Positions 1-10,900 of a stretch of DNA of 64,000 nucleotides are shown piece by piece. Under the pieces are notes generated by a model. The model was not told where the DNA came from. It worked only from the letters and a program-made list of their open reading frames with translations, and ran no database searches. The translations under genes and the position numbers were made by a program. Source of the DNA: Paragonimus skrjabini miyazakii (lineage: Eukaryota; Platyhelminthes; Trematoda; Plagiorchiida; Troglotrematidae); assembly GCA_014338405.1 (NCBI GenBank), contig JTDE01002057.1:49059-113058 (forward strand), given 5' to 3'. How positions within the stretch are numbered: the stretch's first letter is position 1; each line of letters begins with the position of its first letter.

Positions 1-1430
1 CAGTCATTGTGCTATTCGGGACCGAGATTTTGGTGTAAATTATTACCGCGACGAAAATCCGATTTTATTGAGCGCACCACTTTACCGAAATCGAACCAGC
101 GTACCGTTTAGGAGGGTTTACAACAAGATCTCAGATTCGCACGGCCGGATGTTGAACTTTTATGAGCCGCACTGCGAAATATATAATCGCGAATTATATG
201 CAATGATGTGGTCCCACGTAAGAATAGACGAGGATGTTTCGTAGAAACAAACTTGTGTACTTCATCTTAGACGATGACCGAATCGTTTTTCTATGTGAAC
301 ACATTCCACATCATACAAAATATTGGGTGAATACTTTGAACCAGTTACTGATGTGAGATGATATTAACATTTGAGTATGCAGCCCGCATCGTAAACTATA
401 GGAATCTCATTTATTCTGTGAGTTGTCCCATTTGACGATGGTAGGACACGATGTTTATTTCACAAATTTGTTGATCACCTTCAAAAGCATAGAAGAAATA
501 CCCATTGTATTAGATCAGAAAATTGCCTTTCGTTAGTTGTTTATTCAGTTGGAACCTTAACGTCATGATGAAATAGTATTTGACGAATAAATGATCTGAA
601 CAATATTTTTCCTTTTCAGACGAATTGAAAAACCAGTTGGTGCATGACATTTCCAAAGAACATGAACTCCCACGTTAGTTTCCTGTGTTAACTTGTTATA
701 TATACATGTTATATATACATGTCATATATACATGTTATACATGTTATACCTGTTATATATACATGTTATATATATATGTAAAACTGAACGTTCGCAAACC
801 GGATGAATTAATCTGACTTTCAGCTTATATCACAACTTATGCAAACAATGTTTCTGAATGTATGCTTTGTGTGACTTTTGGAAAAACTTTACAATGAGGC
901 CATTTAAATGTTTAATTGCAAATTGTTTGGAATTCCCAAAAGCATGCATGAAATATTTGAAGAATATATACTTCGTCGCTTTCGGCTAGGTTTTGAAAAC
1001 ATAAACGCTTGTCTTCTTGTTTAGCGGGTGTGGAAAATGCACTACTAAAACTTGTACTGGGAAGTGGTAAGTCTATTCGGACGTTACTTTTGTATTGTTA
1101 CCTGTTTCACATTTTGTAGCAACGTGTCGTTGGCGTGTTTCTACTTGTAGGTCTGCTTACTTTATCAAGTGGCTCGCATATTTTTTTAAGCCGGTTTGTG
1201 AGTAAAACCGACGAGTTATGGAAATGTGTTTTAACTTAGCCTGCCGACATCTTTAAATGCGTGCATTATTTTATATGTACTTTGCATGATGCCTCTTTTA
1301 AGTAACTGACCATGACCCACTAATTTCCATGATTTAACTTGGTACTGTTTTGATTCTTACAGGTCCACGCCAAGCTGGATCAATCACTCTACTATCTGCA
1401 CTAACAATGGCTCATTTGTTAATGGCCTGA
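1..1430 (+). CDS. Gene 1: small symmetric-exon gene with hydrophobic C-terminal tail (5' end outside window)
   Basis: Five exons can be joined in phase: start of window-216 (ends after a full codon, donor gtaaga), 402-531, 620-673 (54 nt), 1025-1066 (42 nt) and 1363-1430 (68 nt with TGA). The last three junctions are all phase 1. Exon 1 reads RDFGVNYYRDENPILLSAP, then an N-glycosylation sequon (NRT) and a Cys-containing stretch to YAMMWSH. Exon 2 contains NLLITFKSIEEIPIVLD. The tail SITLLSALTMAHLLMA precedes the stop directly, as in GPI-anchor signals or tail anchors. Donors are gtaaga, gttagt, gttagt and gtaagt; most acceptors have pyrimidine tracts, but the exon 2 acceptor (ctatag) is weak. 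Exons 3-5 match gene 2 in length, phase and sequence (see gene 2), which is the main support. I do not recognise a family. Start and signal peptide lie left of the window. The exon pattern resembles trematode micro-exon genes, which is an inference. Confidence 0.72.
695..779. repeat. AT-rich minisatellite
   Basis: About six and a half units of a 13-nt motif (gttatatatacat), two of them shortened to 9 nt, lie in the intron between exons 3 and 4 of gene 1. Confidence 0.9.
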
Positions 1431-1678
1431 GAATGACTGCAAACAACGCAGTATTCCTGTACAACAGCAACAACACATTTACCCAATTAAGTGTAAGCGA
1501 AACAATTGATTCTTCTTGACTCTCGCATCCGTGTGATCTCTGGATCCATCCATAACACTTAGTCGATGGACGAGATGAAAACGTTCAAGACACATATCAA
1601 TGTTTACGCAACAAATTGGAATTGGCCGTGTTAAAGTTGAATGTGATTGTCATTAAGAAGATGGAACACATTTACGAA

Positions 1679-2298
1679 TCACGTAAAAATTTCTAACGCA
1701 ATCGTGGAAATGAAGTGTAGTAAACCAGCTCGTTTGCGAATATTCGCCATAAGATTGGATACAGAACAAACTACAATGCAATTTCCCATAGGTCTGATTA
1801 ATCGGATAAAGTAAAACGGATGATTAAAGAGGTAAACCAAATCGGCGTAAAATTTGATCAAGTATCCATTTGACATTCTAACACAATGAGGGTTCGGTTG
1901 AGGTAGTTCCAAATCCTGAACGAAACTTTTCTGGGCGTATATGGATACGTTGTACAGAGGAATTTCATTATCTCCATTTTCTGACAGAATCCTTCGCTTC
2001 ATTCTCTCAGACTGGATGACCCTTACTCGGTAGATTGGGAAAATGCCTCCATCATATTGACAGAGTGATTCAAATTCACCAGGTGCAATAATCTAGCATT
2101 CGTGTTTAAGTGATGTTCATGTACTCGTTTGGAAAGGCGACAGGTTGTGTGCCAACAAAAGTGGAACATGCAAATTAGTATACAGAGAGCGAAGCTGCAG
2201 AAATGCACACTACCATTTACACATGGACACAAAACTTGCCTAGAAATGATTGTTGTATTAAATGCATTGGAGAGCCTAAACATGATTGTTTTATGCAA
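1679..2298 (-). pseudogene. Penelope-like element, degenerate GIY-YIG endonuclease fragment
   Basis: Two overlapping broken frames match the C-terminal endonuclease of the neighbouring PLE copy at 2451-3173. LSNAFNTTIISRQVLCP corresponds to its VNTTFYAAKLRVHFTSNPVLCP, TTCRLSKRVHEH to TTSRLSERIPEH, and MKRRILSENGDNEIPLYNVS followed by AQKSFVQDLELP to the KRRILSTAEAIGIRLYNPP block. The catalytic Glu region TAEAIGI has become ENGDNEI, so the domain is dead. It lies immediately 3' of the terminal motif of the next copy, in the same orientation. Confidence 0.7.
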
Positions 2299-2356
2299 AA
2301 TACTGTATAGTGAACAAGCTCGTTTTCAGTGATTCATCATCGGGCTAAATACATCA
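2281..2356 (-). repeat. PLE terminal motif, hammerhead-like (minus copy)
   Basis: Read on the minus strand, it runs TATTTAGCCCGATGATGAAT followed by CACTGAAAACGAGCTTGTTC. It is an inverted copy of 3231-3310. It resembles a minimal hammerhead: CGATGA in place of the CUGAUGA box, GAAA, a short AAC/GUU helix and a UUC site. Stem II is very short, so ribozyme activity is doubtful. Confidence 0.5.
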
Positions 2357-2450
2357 CATTTATATCGCGAATTTTACAGGGGAATCATTAAAGGGCGTAA
2401 ATGGGGAACGGATGTTTAACCAGGTCAATCAGTTCAATGTCACGCTGCGA

Positions 2451-3173
2451 TCAAGTACCCACTTGAACCGTGGGTCTTGACAGGCTAACAGGGTGTGGGG
2501 TTGGCCATGGCAGATCCAACGCCTGAACAAAACGTTTCTGTGCGCACAGGGGTGGGTTGTACAGGCGAATTCCAATAGCTTCAGCTGTGGACAGAATCCT
2601 ACGCTTCACTGCCTTCGACTGGATGGCTTTAACTCGGTAGATTGTGCGAAATGCGTCCGTCAAATTGACGGAGTTATTCGAATCCACCAGGTGCGATAGT
2701 ATGGCACTGTTGACAGATTTCGCTATTCCATTGTTTACCCAAGCTGAGTTGTGTTCCGGGATCCGTTCAGATAAGCGACTGGTCGTGCAGACTACACAAC
2801 TAGTTCCACAGGAACAAGTGAATGAGTATACACAAAATGAGGCTGCAGAAACGGGCGCTTTATCTTTTAGTCGTGGGCACAACACCGGATTGGATGTGAA
2901 GTGGACACGTAATTTAGCCGCGTAGAACGTTGTGTTAACTGCCCTTGTGAGTCTACGTGTGATAGGTTCAGCTAATGTGTCACCCTTGAAGGGTAACCCG
3001 ATGTGTACAGTTTTCTTTTCCGCTTTATAGAGCTGACCCCTTTCACTTTGTCGTTTCATAGCTCTGTTTAAAAACCTTTTCGGGTAGCCATTTTGTAAGA
3101 ATACTGTATGTATGAAAGCCAATTCTTCGGTTATAGTATCATCCGTGCAAATTCTGACAGCCCTGTCCGTCAA
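2451..3173 (-). pseudogene. PLE GIY-YIG endonuclease domain (degenerate)
   Basis: This is a 240-codon open frame. From the N side it shows the RT-to-endonuclease connector (VFLQNGYPKRFLNRAMKR, then KKTVHIGLPFKGD), followed by a Cys-rich CSCGTSCVVCTTSRLSERI where the YIG of GIY-YIG would stand. It then has HLVDSNNSVNLTDAF and the conserved KAVKRRILSTAEAIGIRLYN with the Glu expected at the active site, and ends QKRFVQALDLPWP. This order matches the C-terminal third of Penelope-like proteins. The CVVC in place of a YIG core suggests the nuclease is inactive. The frame is open but the catalytic core is altered and the RT is absent, so I treat it as a relic. Confidence 0.75.
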
Positions 3174-3230
3174 ACAGTTGATTAGATTTCTTTTCAGGGC
3201 GAGTGGTGCAAAACTATTGAAATGAATGTA

Positions 3231-3310
3231 CTGATGTAATGTATTTAGCCTGATGATGAATCATTGAATACGAGCTTGTTCGCTACACAGTATTTTTCAT
3301 GATTGTTTTA
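3231..3310 (+). repeat. PLE terminal motif, hammerhead-like (plus copy)
   Basis: It contains an exact CTGATGA box at 3250-3256, then a short hairpin, GAATACGAGCTTGTTC and GCTA, which can pair with the TAGC just before the box. It is an inverted counterpart of 2281-2356. The GAAA of a hammerhead has become GAAT, so it is probably inactive. Confidence 0.5.
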
Positions 3311-3365
3311 GCTAGCTTATCACAATTATAGGTTAATTTGATATGTACAGTTTATTTCCAGCTAG

Positions 3366-3610
3366 GTGCGTCTGGTCTCTTTCAAACTGCTGTTGCGTTG
3401 CTGTGTTCATAAACCTTTCCAGGCAGACATTTCATGCGAATATTCCACGTATGAATGTCTACGTATGAATATCAATTCCGAAGCAACCGTGCAAATTCTT
3501 AGGACTTTGCCCATGACACAGTTGAATCATTCTCCAGTCAGGGAAAGTGGTGCAAAACTATTGACCATTATACTTATCCCATTCGTGCATTGCGCGCTGA
3601 AGTGAACAAT
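3366..3610 (-). mobile_element. Penelope-like element fragment (RT-endonuclease connector)
   Basis: The nucleotide sequence parallels 3020-3220 of the neighbouring PLE copy: caaactattga beside gagtggtgcaa, aaattctgacagccct beside aaattcttaggacttt, and the minus-strand peptides RICT..ELIFI beside RICT..EELAFI. It is the third PLE piece in the same orientation. It ends about 40 bp before the mariner. Confidence 0.5.
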
Positions 3611-3650
3611 CAATGCGGTGATGCATGCGTACATCCAATTGGCCTAATTA

Positions 3651-3676
3651 CGAGAGGGAGTCAAAAAGTAATGCCA
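3651..3676 (+). repeat. mariner terminal inverted repeat, left
   Basis: It begins cgagagggagtcaaaaagta, pairs with 4573-4598 and is bordered by TA. Confidence 0.9.
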
Positions 3677-3759
3677 TTTTATTTCGGACAGGTATAATTA
3701 CCAATACAGGAACATGTATTATACATCAAATTGCAGCTGGTCCTCTGTTGATCACATCC

Positions 3760-4439
3760 CTACTTCTCAACATAGTCACCGTTACGCTCAATAGCAACGT
3801 TCCACCTTTGACTGAGCGCATGTATCCCTGCCTCGTAAAATTTTGTTGTCTGTTCTATGAGCCACTTCTTCACCGTGGTTTTCACTTCCCCGTCACTGGA
3901 ATAATGTTTGCCTCTCAAACCCTCTTTCATGGGGCCGAAGAGGTGGTAATCTGAAGGCGCTAAATCTGGTGATTATGGAGGATGCCGTAAAGTTGTCCAC
4001 CCGAATGAGGCGATTATCTCCCTTGTCTTGATGCTTGTGTGTGGTCGAGCATTGTCTTGTAGAAGGAGGACTTTGCGAATTGGAAAATCGGGTCTCACTC
4101 GTTGGATTCTTGCTCTGAGCCTCGTCAGGGTCTCGATGTAAGCGTCAGAGTTTATTGTTTCTCCTCTAGGCAAGAAATCAGAGCATCTACTTTTGCTTTA
4201 GTGGCAGGATTGACAGACGCGGATGGACGGCCAGAACGGGGTTTATCGGCTACGCTCATAGTCCCCACCTTTTCATCCTTCAAACGACGAACCTACCTGC
4301 ATACACTGCCATAACCTACAGTATTTTCCTCAAACACATTTGCTAATCTTCTGTGTATGTTCATGGGTGTTTCCCCCTCAGCAAAAAGGAATTCAATCAC
4401 TGCTCTTTGTTTTTGACGCAACTCTACGGGGGCAGCCAT
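3760..4439 (-). pseudogene. mariner transposase, deleted and interrupted
   Basis: The frame starts MAAPVELRQKQRAVIEFLF with the N-terminal helix-turn-helix, and an in-frame stop follows YGSVCR. Near 4175 the text jumps from the linker (KAKVDALIS) to FLPRGETINSDAYIETL. That removes the second helix-turn-helix and the first catalytic Asp. The second catalytic Asp is visible in LLLQDNARPHT. The third lies in SPDLAPSDYHLFG and is preceded by a TAA where a Tyr is expected. The C-terminus GDYVEK and stop at 3760-3762 are normal for mariner. Confidence 0.9.
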
Positions 4440-4572
4440 TTCGAATTTTCCTTGTGAGTCTAAAAACATGAAAGTAAGAAACAAACTATTACATAACGTA
4501 AATGATATAATCATTTATAACTGGGAAAAATTCAGGTAATTTTATGAAAAACTTCACCAGAATTAAAAACAT

Positions 4573-4598
4573 TGGCATTACTTTTTTCCTCCCCCTCG
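4573..4598 (-). repeat. mariner terminal inverted repeat, right
   Basis: Its reverse complement begins cgagggggaggaaaaaagta and is bordered by TA at 4599-4600. Confidence 0.9.
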
Positions 4599-4872
4599 TA
4601 GCTATTAATTCCAATTCCAGCGAAAACAACCAATTTGGGGTGTTTAATCTGACCTTGTTGTCAGTCGGATTTATGCGATTATCGATTATCGCAATGATTG
4701 CAAACCCCTGTCTGCAGTGTGGCGTGCATGGATAAACAACACCAGACACAGACGTATTTTATCTACATCAATCTTACCCTCACCTAATGGGCAAATGATT
4801 CGACCAACCAATTCAGCTGCGGCGTTGATTGACCAAACCACGGTAAATCCCACGTGAGCTATTTTCCTTCGT

Positions 4873-4972
4873 TAATGTGATTTTGATTACAACACTCCTG
4901 AGGAAAGTCACCCGAAGTGGTTGAAACGTAGAGCATTGCAACTTGCTCATAACGTTGTGTTATTCTCAACCA
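4873..4972 (+). ncRNA. Hammerhead ribozyme motif, PLE/retrozyme type (solo unit)
   Basis: The core CTGAGGA (4898-4904) fits CUGANGA. Stem II pairs AGUCAC (4906-4911) with GUGGUU (4917-4922) around CCGAA. GAAA is at 4923-4926. Stem III pairs ACGU and GAGC with GCUC and ACGU around a 10-nt loop. The cleavage triplet GUU is at 4954-4956. Stem I pairs AACAC (4891-4895) with GUGUU (4957-4961), leaving UC unpaired beside the core. The same 100-nt unit occurs twice at 39601-39802. PLE terminal repeats are known to carry hammerheads; assignment of this unit to a PLE rather than a retrozyme-like repeat is inference. Confidence 0.65.
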
Positions 4973-4985
4973 TTTATCAAAACTT

Positions 4986-7900
4986 GTTTAACTATGTCGA
5001 AGACTTTCCGTATTCGGGACAGCATGACATCAAACGAAAGATAGGTAAACAAAACTGCACGGGGAAATTTCTTAACTTACCGAAAGTATTGGTGTGCAAG
5101 GGATCAATATCTCGCAGAATCATTTAACTGCATCAAACAGCTGTGTCAGAAGCGAAATCAGAGTCGCTTGAGATTGTGATGACGACAATGAACAGTTGTA
5201 TCAGTGTAACGCACAAACCACGCATCTTCACCTACAAGCTTCTTCGGATAATTTATAATTTCTTGACTTATTGTAATATACCACGTAATAATACTGATGA
5301 ATTGGCACCGTGTAACCAAATGAATAAATATCTTCGCTCTACCAATAAATGACTGTCCGCTTTAGCCGATTGGAGCAATCGTGCCAGACTATTTGCAACG
5401 CAGAATGATTGGCTGTGGTGTTCATCGGTAAATTCATATTGACGATGAAATATACAGTGCCTTGCCCTATATGATTATGGATATTGTTCTTCTCCAAGTA
5501 TTCAAAAACAACGGTTCACAACCAAAAGACAAATAAACAGTTTATAAATGCATGCCGCGAAAATGTATGAAACACATTATTCAGCATAGTGCAGCATATT
5601 ATGCGTCGGAGACGATAAGAATTCACAGCAGATTAGCATTTTACGGGTGCTTATATTACTGACCATAAGCACCGATGTCTAACAATGAAGAATGGAAATA
5701 TTTGAACACATCACATGACCGTTTAAAATTAATGATTTTGAAAGACTTCAATGGTTTCCGGTCTCCTGAAGTTCAATGTAATTCGTCTGTAGAGTATGAA
5801 AAAAACGTTTTCAGTTATCGGGACTTGTGTCGGGACGGGTATTTACTGCACTGTTCCCATCGCTAAAACCATGTTATCATATTTAGCGCGGCTGAGAAAA
5901 AAATGTGGAAACACTGATAGTGCATATCAAAATCATTCCTGTTTACCGTGTTATTGAAATATTATTAAAAATACGCAACTAGTCCTGATAGAATTAAGGC
6001 TGAGTCACTGCTACCGCCCATTTCTACACACTATAAGTCTGTGTTACTAAAAGACATACGCTCTCCCTCGAAGACAGCAGTGCTTGAAATGCAAAGGAAC
6101 ATGACGACTGAACGGCAGATAAAATGGAAGGCTGGTTGTGAACTATCAGTTAAGAGTTATTGATATTAAAATGATTACGTAAATAATGGACCAAGTGGGT
6201 GAACAGGCCGTTCAGCAGCTTCACCTAATGCATGGAACAAAAAACCGTCGGGGCCATAAGAGCTATACTCAAGGCAGCCAACGTTAGACAATACCACTAT
6301 TGAGTAGGTTTCCACCGCATTAGTGTAATCAAGTTTGGTGACAGGAGAAACCTGCGGGATTGAAGACGACTGTACAACAATGCCTTTGTAATTCCCATCT
6401 TGAACACTAGCGATCTCAGGGTCAAAACTAGTAAGTTCACAGCGATCTATAATTTAGGGAGCTTCAGCGCATGTCATGCAATCTAATGAAATAATTCCAG
6501 ATATGTTTCCCGATCAAGGACAATTCGCTCAGTAAATATTTGCTGGCAGTGATGACAGTGCCGGCGATGACGATTTACGCCGTATGTCTTCTGATGACTT
6601 TCAAATCCTCACGACTGATAGCACATATATGCTCGTCATATTTTTGCAATAAGATTGGGGTTACTGCAATGTAGCTGAACTTGGGGCTCAATCCATTACA
6701 TTTTTACCAACAACTACTGTGGAATGAACGGTAGATGGCCTGTCACATAGACCATCAACAGTATGTCGAAATTCATCTTCCGTTACGTTTTCAGATACCT
6801 GCGTAACTTTTCTTTGCAAAAGTTTTTACGACTAGTAGCCGCTGAGTTGATAAAACTGATGTTGCAGATAAAGTCAGATAAAATGACCTCGTGACTTCTT
6901 AGTCCGAATACTCCAGTTTTCCAGGTTGTCATCTATCAAGTATTCTTCAGTAAATACGCGGTTCAGCCGGGACGAATTCTAGCCAGTGTGCTTTCAAGTT
7001 AATCCTGAGATGTTCTGTGCAAAACTCAATACTTCGAACATGTGGAACAATTGCGTGCGAGTAAAATCTCATGGGTTTGCGTATGGAGAAACAGGGAGAA
7101 TAGCTTCTGGTCTGTTGGAAAATTCTTTTATGAAACTACAGTAATGGTTAATTTGGTTATACGTTTCAACTGAGATAAAAACTTCTAGCTATTTATTCTC
7201 ATATGATTAATGGCAACAGAGCACCCAACCAGCAAATTACCAGAACTGTTTGGACGAATCATACATGAGACGGTTTTTAAAATCGCAACATTTACTCTAT
7301 TTCTAGGATGGCAAGCTTGGAGGTAACTTAGAATATGAAGGAGCTACTCATTTCCACAAAGATCGAACTTATTTAGGGCAGCAAACAATTCATTCATTTA
7401 TGGCTATCTTAGAAGGTAGATTGAAAGTGGTGAAGCTATACTGCGTTGCAGCAACAATCCAGTTCTGAGCAGAATAATAAACTTCATGGAGCTTAACAAA
7501 TCAATCAAATATGCTATGCACGTGTGTGTACGCAACAGAATCGGTGGTAAGCAAATGAGTATTGTTCTGCGACTGTGTGAAAATATGTTCACAATGCAAA
7601 CATGGGGACTCCAGAAGATCCGAATGCAATAAGTTCTGGCGTAACTACGTTCTGGGTCATTATCACGAAGCAATTGATGCAGGCGATGTGATTTGGTTTA
7701 ATTAGCATTTATTCTCTGAAATTATCAAATGAGGCACAATTCCTCCAGGGATAAGCCGACGTTCGTAATGGAGGCCCTATAATATTTCCAGTATCAGCTC
7801 TTGAAGGCTGACAATAAGTTCAAGACGATGCTGATGAGTTTCGTCCGGCTCAGGATTGAACGCAGAACCCGTTGAATACGTGCACATATAACGTAGCTGG

Positions 7901-10900
7901 TTCAAGTGCAGCTGACAACAACACCCACTAGTTCCTGACACCTTCCGGATCGTTGTTAGAATAGTTTGGGATACCCATGATTATACCATTTCAGCTTCGT
8001 TACATGATCAAATATTCCGCGCCTACTTGCATCCTGACTCCCGAGATAATCGTCAGTTTGTACGACAATAGGAAAACATCTTTGTAACGTTAAGTTTTTA
8101 AAATAGAATTCAGAGCCTGTGTTGTAAATTAGTATCAACGTCCTGTCCAGCTCTTTTCGATCTGACATCGACGTCTGGTATTCGCTCGCAGTTGCAAAAG
8201 TTAATGCGATCTGCTTGTGAAACATTCCTATAGATCCTTCTTAGTTTTTTATTATTTGGAAGCGATTTACTGACAAATTTTTTGTTGTATCATTGACTTT
8301 GTTTATGTGAAAACCTAATACTTACATTAATCTGTTTTAACTTTAGAGGTATCTGTAAGTGTTTGTATCAAATTTTACTATGCTTGTTTTGTAATTTCGG
8401 ATATGCAGCACTATAAGAATATTGACTTCGAATCAATTGAGCACTGACTAATTGCTCTGATCAATATAGACAAATCATAATTTATATTTGCCCGCGGTTA
8501 CTTAATCGAAATGATCCTTGGAAGAAAAAAAAACATTTTATTCGTGTTTTCCCTTTGACAGAAATCAACGATACGTTTTCATACACAAAAATGATTGTGA
8601 CATTAAAAAATGCTTTGTGATTTCGTTCGTCGAACAGTGGGATGCCTCAAAATTATAAAACATTAAACTCGTATAACATTTGTTTGTCTTATTTTCTCCT
8701 GCATGGACGGTGTTGTTGTAAATGCGTCCGAATTGAGAACATGAATTTAGATGATGAATAAAAAAACGTTTCGGTTCATTTTTGTCTTCTGTGCTTTCGG
8801 CAGTAGATTACTTCACAGCAAACATCAAGGCTCGACTATGGATTACATCATTGCAATCGGGGAGTAGGTCGAAAAGCTGTTGCTACAAACGAACGTGTTA
8901 TCACCAAATAAATAGTTACCTGTCAGTCAGGTTAACACTGTGCAAATGTTTAGTCCGCGTGGTGTGCACACAAGGATAAGCACAATTTCTGGAAAACATA
9001 CTTCGGTGATCATTACCTACCTACTTAATCTAGAACTCCTAAATACAAAAATGGTACATCTGCTTTCAAATGTTTACTGTACAGAGAATTGCAATTTGTA
9101 AACATAGAACCTGCGGCATCTTATTTGGTGTTTTTGCTCCTGCTTGGGATTGTCTGATTTGGACTACATCTTATCTTACAATCTTAAGCAGTCAACTTTA
9201 TACCAAAGTCGTTAGTGTAGGTATTGCTTTAATCAAACCCATTGCCGGCGTATATTACCGTATCGGGTCAAGGTGGAACATTTAAAATGTATTGAGTCTA
9301 CATTATCCCGTAATGTTTATTTCACAGTTCACTGCTTAACTTTATTCTGGCGTTCCAAACTTATCTGAGCTTTCCATACGGATAATCAAGAAAGCATGAT
9401 ATCTGATGTCAGTGTTATTTTATCAACCTTGGAAAAAATGTGAGAAGGCAAAATAGTGCTTGTAGTAAGATTTTTGATATCATAAACATGTTTGCGTTAG
9501 TAACGAAGGCCGTTAGACATTTACGAAGTTAAACAGTGTTAGCGCGGATAGTAGAATGATGAATCCACATTGTTGCGGAGCTGTAAAGTACAAACAGTGA
9601 AAAGTTGTATAGTTCCTTTTAATAATAACAATAAACACCTTACAGTTGGACATAACTGACAAATTAATTTGTTTTACCCAACCGGCACATATCAGACGTG
9701 CTCAGGAGTGCTTTGGTTTGAAGATTTTCTAATGGCAATTATGACATTGGCGAAATAACCATTCACTCAGAAAGAATGTTGGGATGAAAACGGGTATAAG
9801 CCAAGATAATTACGTGAAATATTCTTGATGTGATTACAGACGGTACGCGTTGAGATGCGAACGAAGTTATAAACAGCAAACACTACATAAATAGTACACT
9901 ATTTCTTACCTGCATTCGGTAGGAGCCTCCTCAGGTTATTTTTCACATCCGCTAGACAAACCAGAATGTACTGAATTCATTTAGTGTCTACGTGAAGGCG
10001 ATGTGTCTGTTTTAATGAAACACACATCTCACATAAACCTCGAACAGTGGGACGGAAAAACTCACCCGGAAGTTGACTGTTTTGCAACAGAATTTCAACT
10101 TGTTCCCTTGTAGCAGCATCTGAATAAGCATGACCACGTTACTTTAATAGTTCACTATATCACGTTCAGAACACTAGTATGTTATCAATGTGTACTTAAC
10201 AGCTGGCTTTGAATAACGCATACTGAGATTTGTTGGTTAGAACACATCATTAAACGAAACAAACTATTTTAAGCAGTTGCGTTCAGTGTCACCTGTCTTA
10301 ATGTCAAAGTTGCCATAATAGCTAGTTTGTGCTTGCATAACCAACCATCAGGACACCGTGACTTGAGTTTAGCTAGAATGTGCCATATCGTACTTTGCCT
10401 TGAAAAAAGCCACTGTAGAAAACACTGTGGATGAGAGCAATAGTTGGGATATCTTTCCAATATATGGTTCTTTCTTACCAGGGCGTCCAAGAAGTTTCTT
10501 TATTGCAGTTTCCACCTCAACTTAAGAAAGGAAAATGAAAACCACCAAAGGGTTGCGAGTAAAACTGAAATATTTCCAATTCGGTATATTACAAATTCTT
10601 AGGTATCCGTGAGCTCGATAAGAACAATCACATGATTACTCATGGAATACTATAAGAATACCATTTTTTAATAATACATCAATACAACTTCACTGTCATA
10701 CACTAGTGAAGGTGAATATTTGACGTCAGAGATATCATGTGGTGCTATTTGTACTGTTCTAATTTTCCACGTTGGCTGACTATTAACGTGGCCCTTAACT
10801 CGACATGTACTTGAAGTATGTCTGTCAGCGTCTTAGCGGTTTTGAAGAACAGTTTATTTTTTAGTTTAGCTGCAATTTTAATTGAACTGTGCTCTGCTCT

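Larger units (their letters stand above)
2281..3312 (-). mobile_element. Small Penelope-like element: GIY-YIG cassette between inverted ends
   Basis: The GIY-YIG reading frame at 2451-3173 is bounded by two inverted copies of one terminal sequence, 2281-2356 (minus) and 3231-3310 (plus). PLEs are known for terminal repeats in direct or inverted orientation and for carrying hammerhead motifs in them. The reverse transcriptase core is missing; only the C-terminal connector and endonuclease remain. The unit of about 1 kb is therefore non-autonomous or a severe 5' truncation. Confidence 0.55.
3651..4598 (-). mobile_element. mariner element, internally deleted
   Basis: The element has imperfect 26-bp terminal inverted repeats (3651-3676 and 4573-4598) and is flanked by TA on both sides (3649-3650 and 4599-4600), the target-site signature of the Tc1/mariner superfamily. 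At 948 bp it is shorter than the roughly 1.3 kb usual for mariners, because the centre of the transposase gene is missing. The ends look intact, so the copy may once have been mobilisable in trans. Confidence 0.92.
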
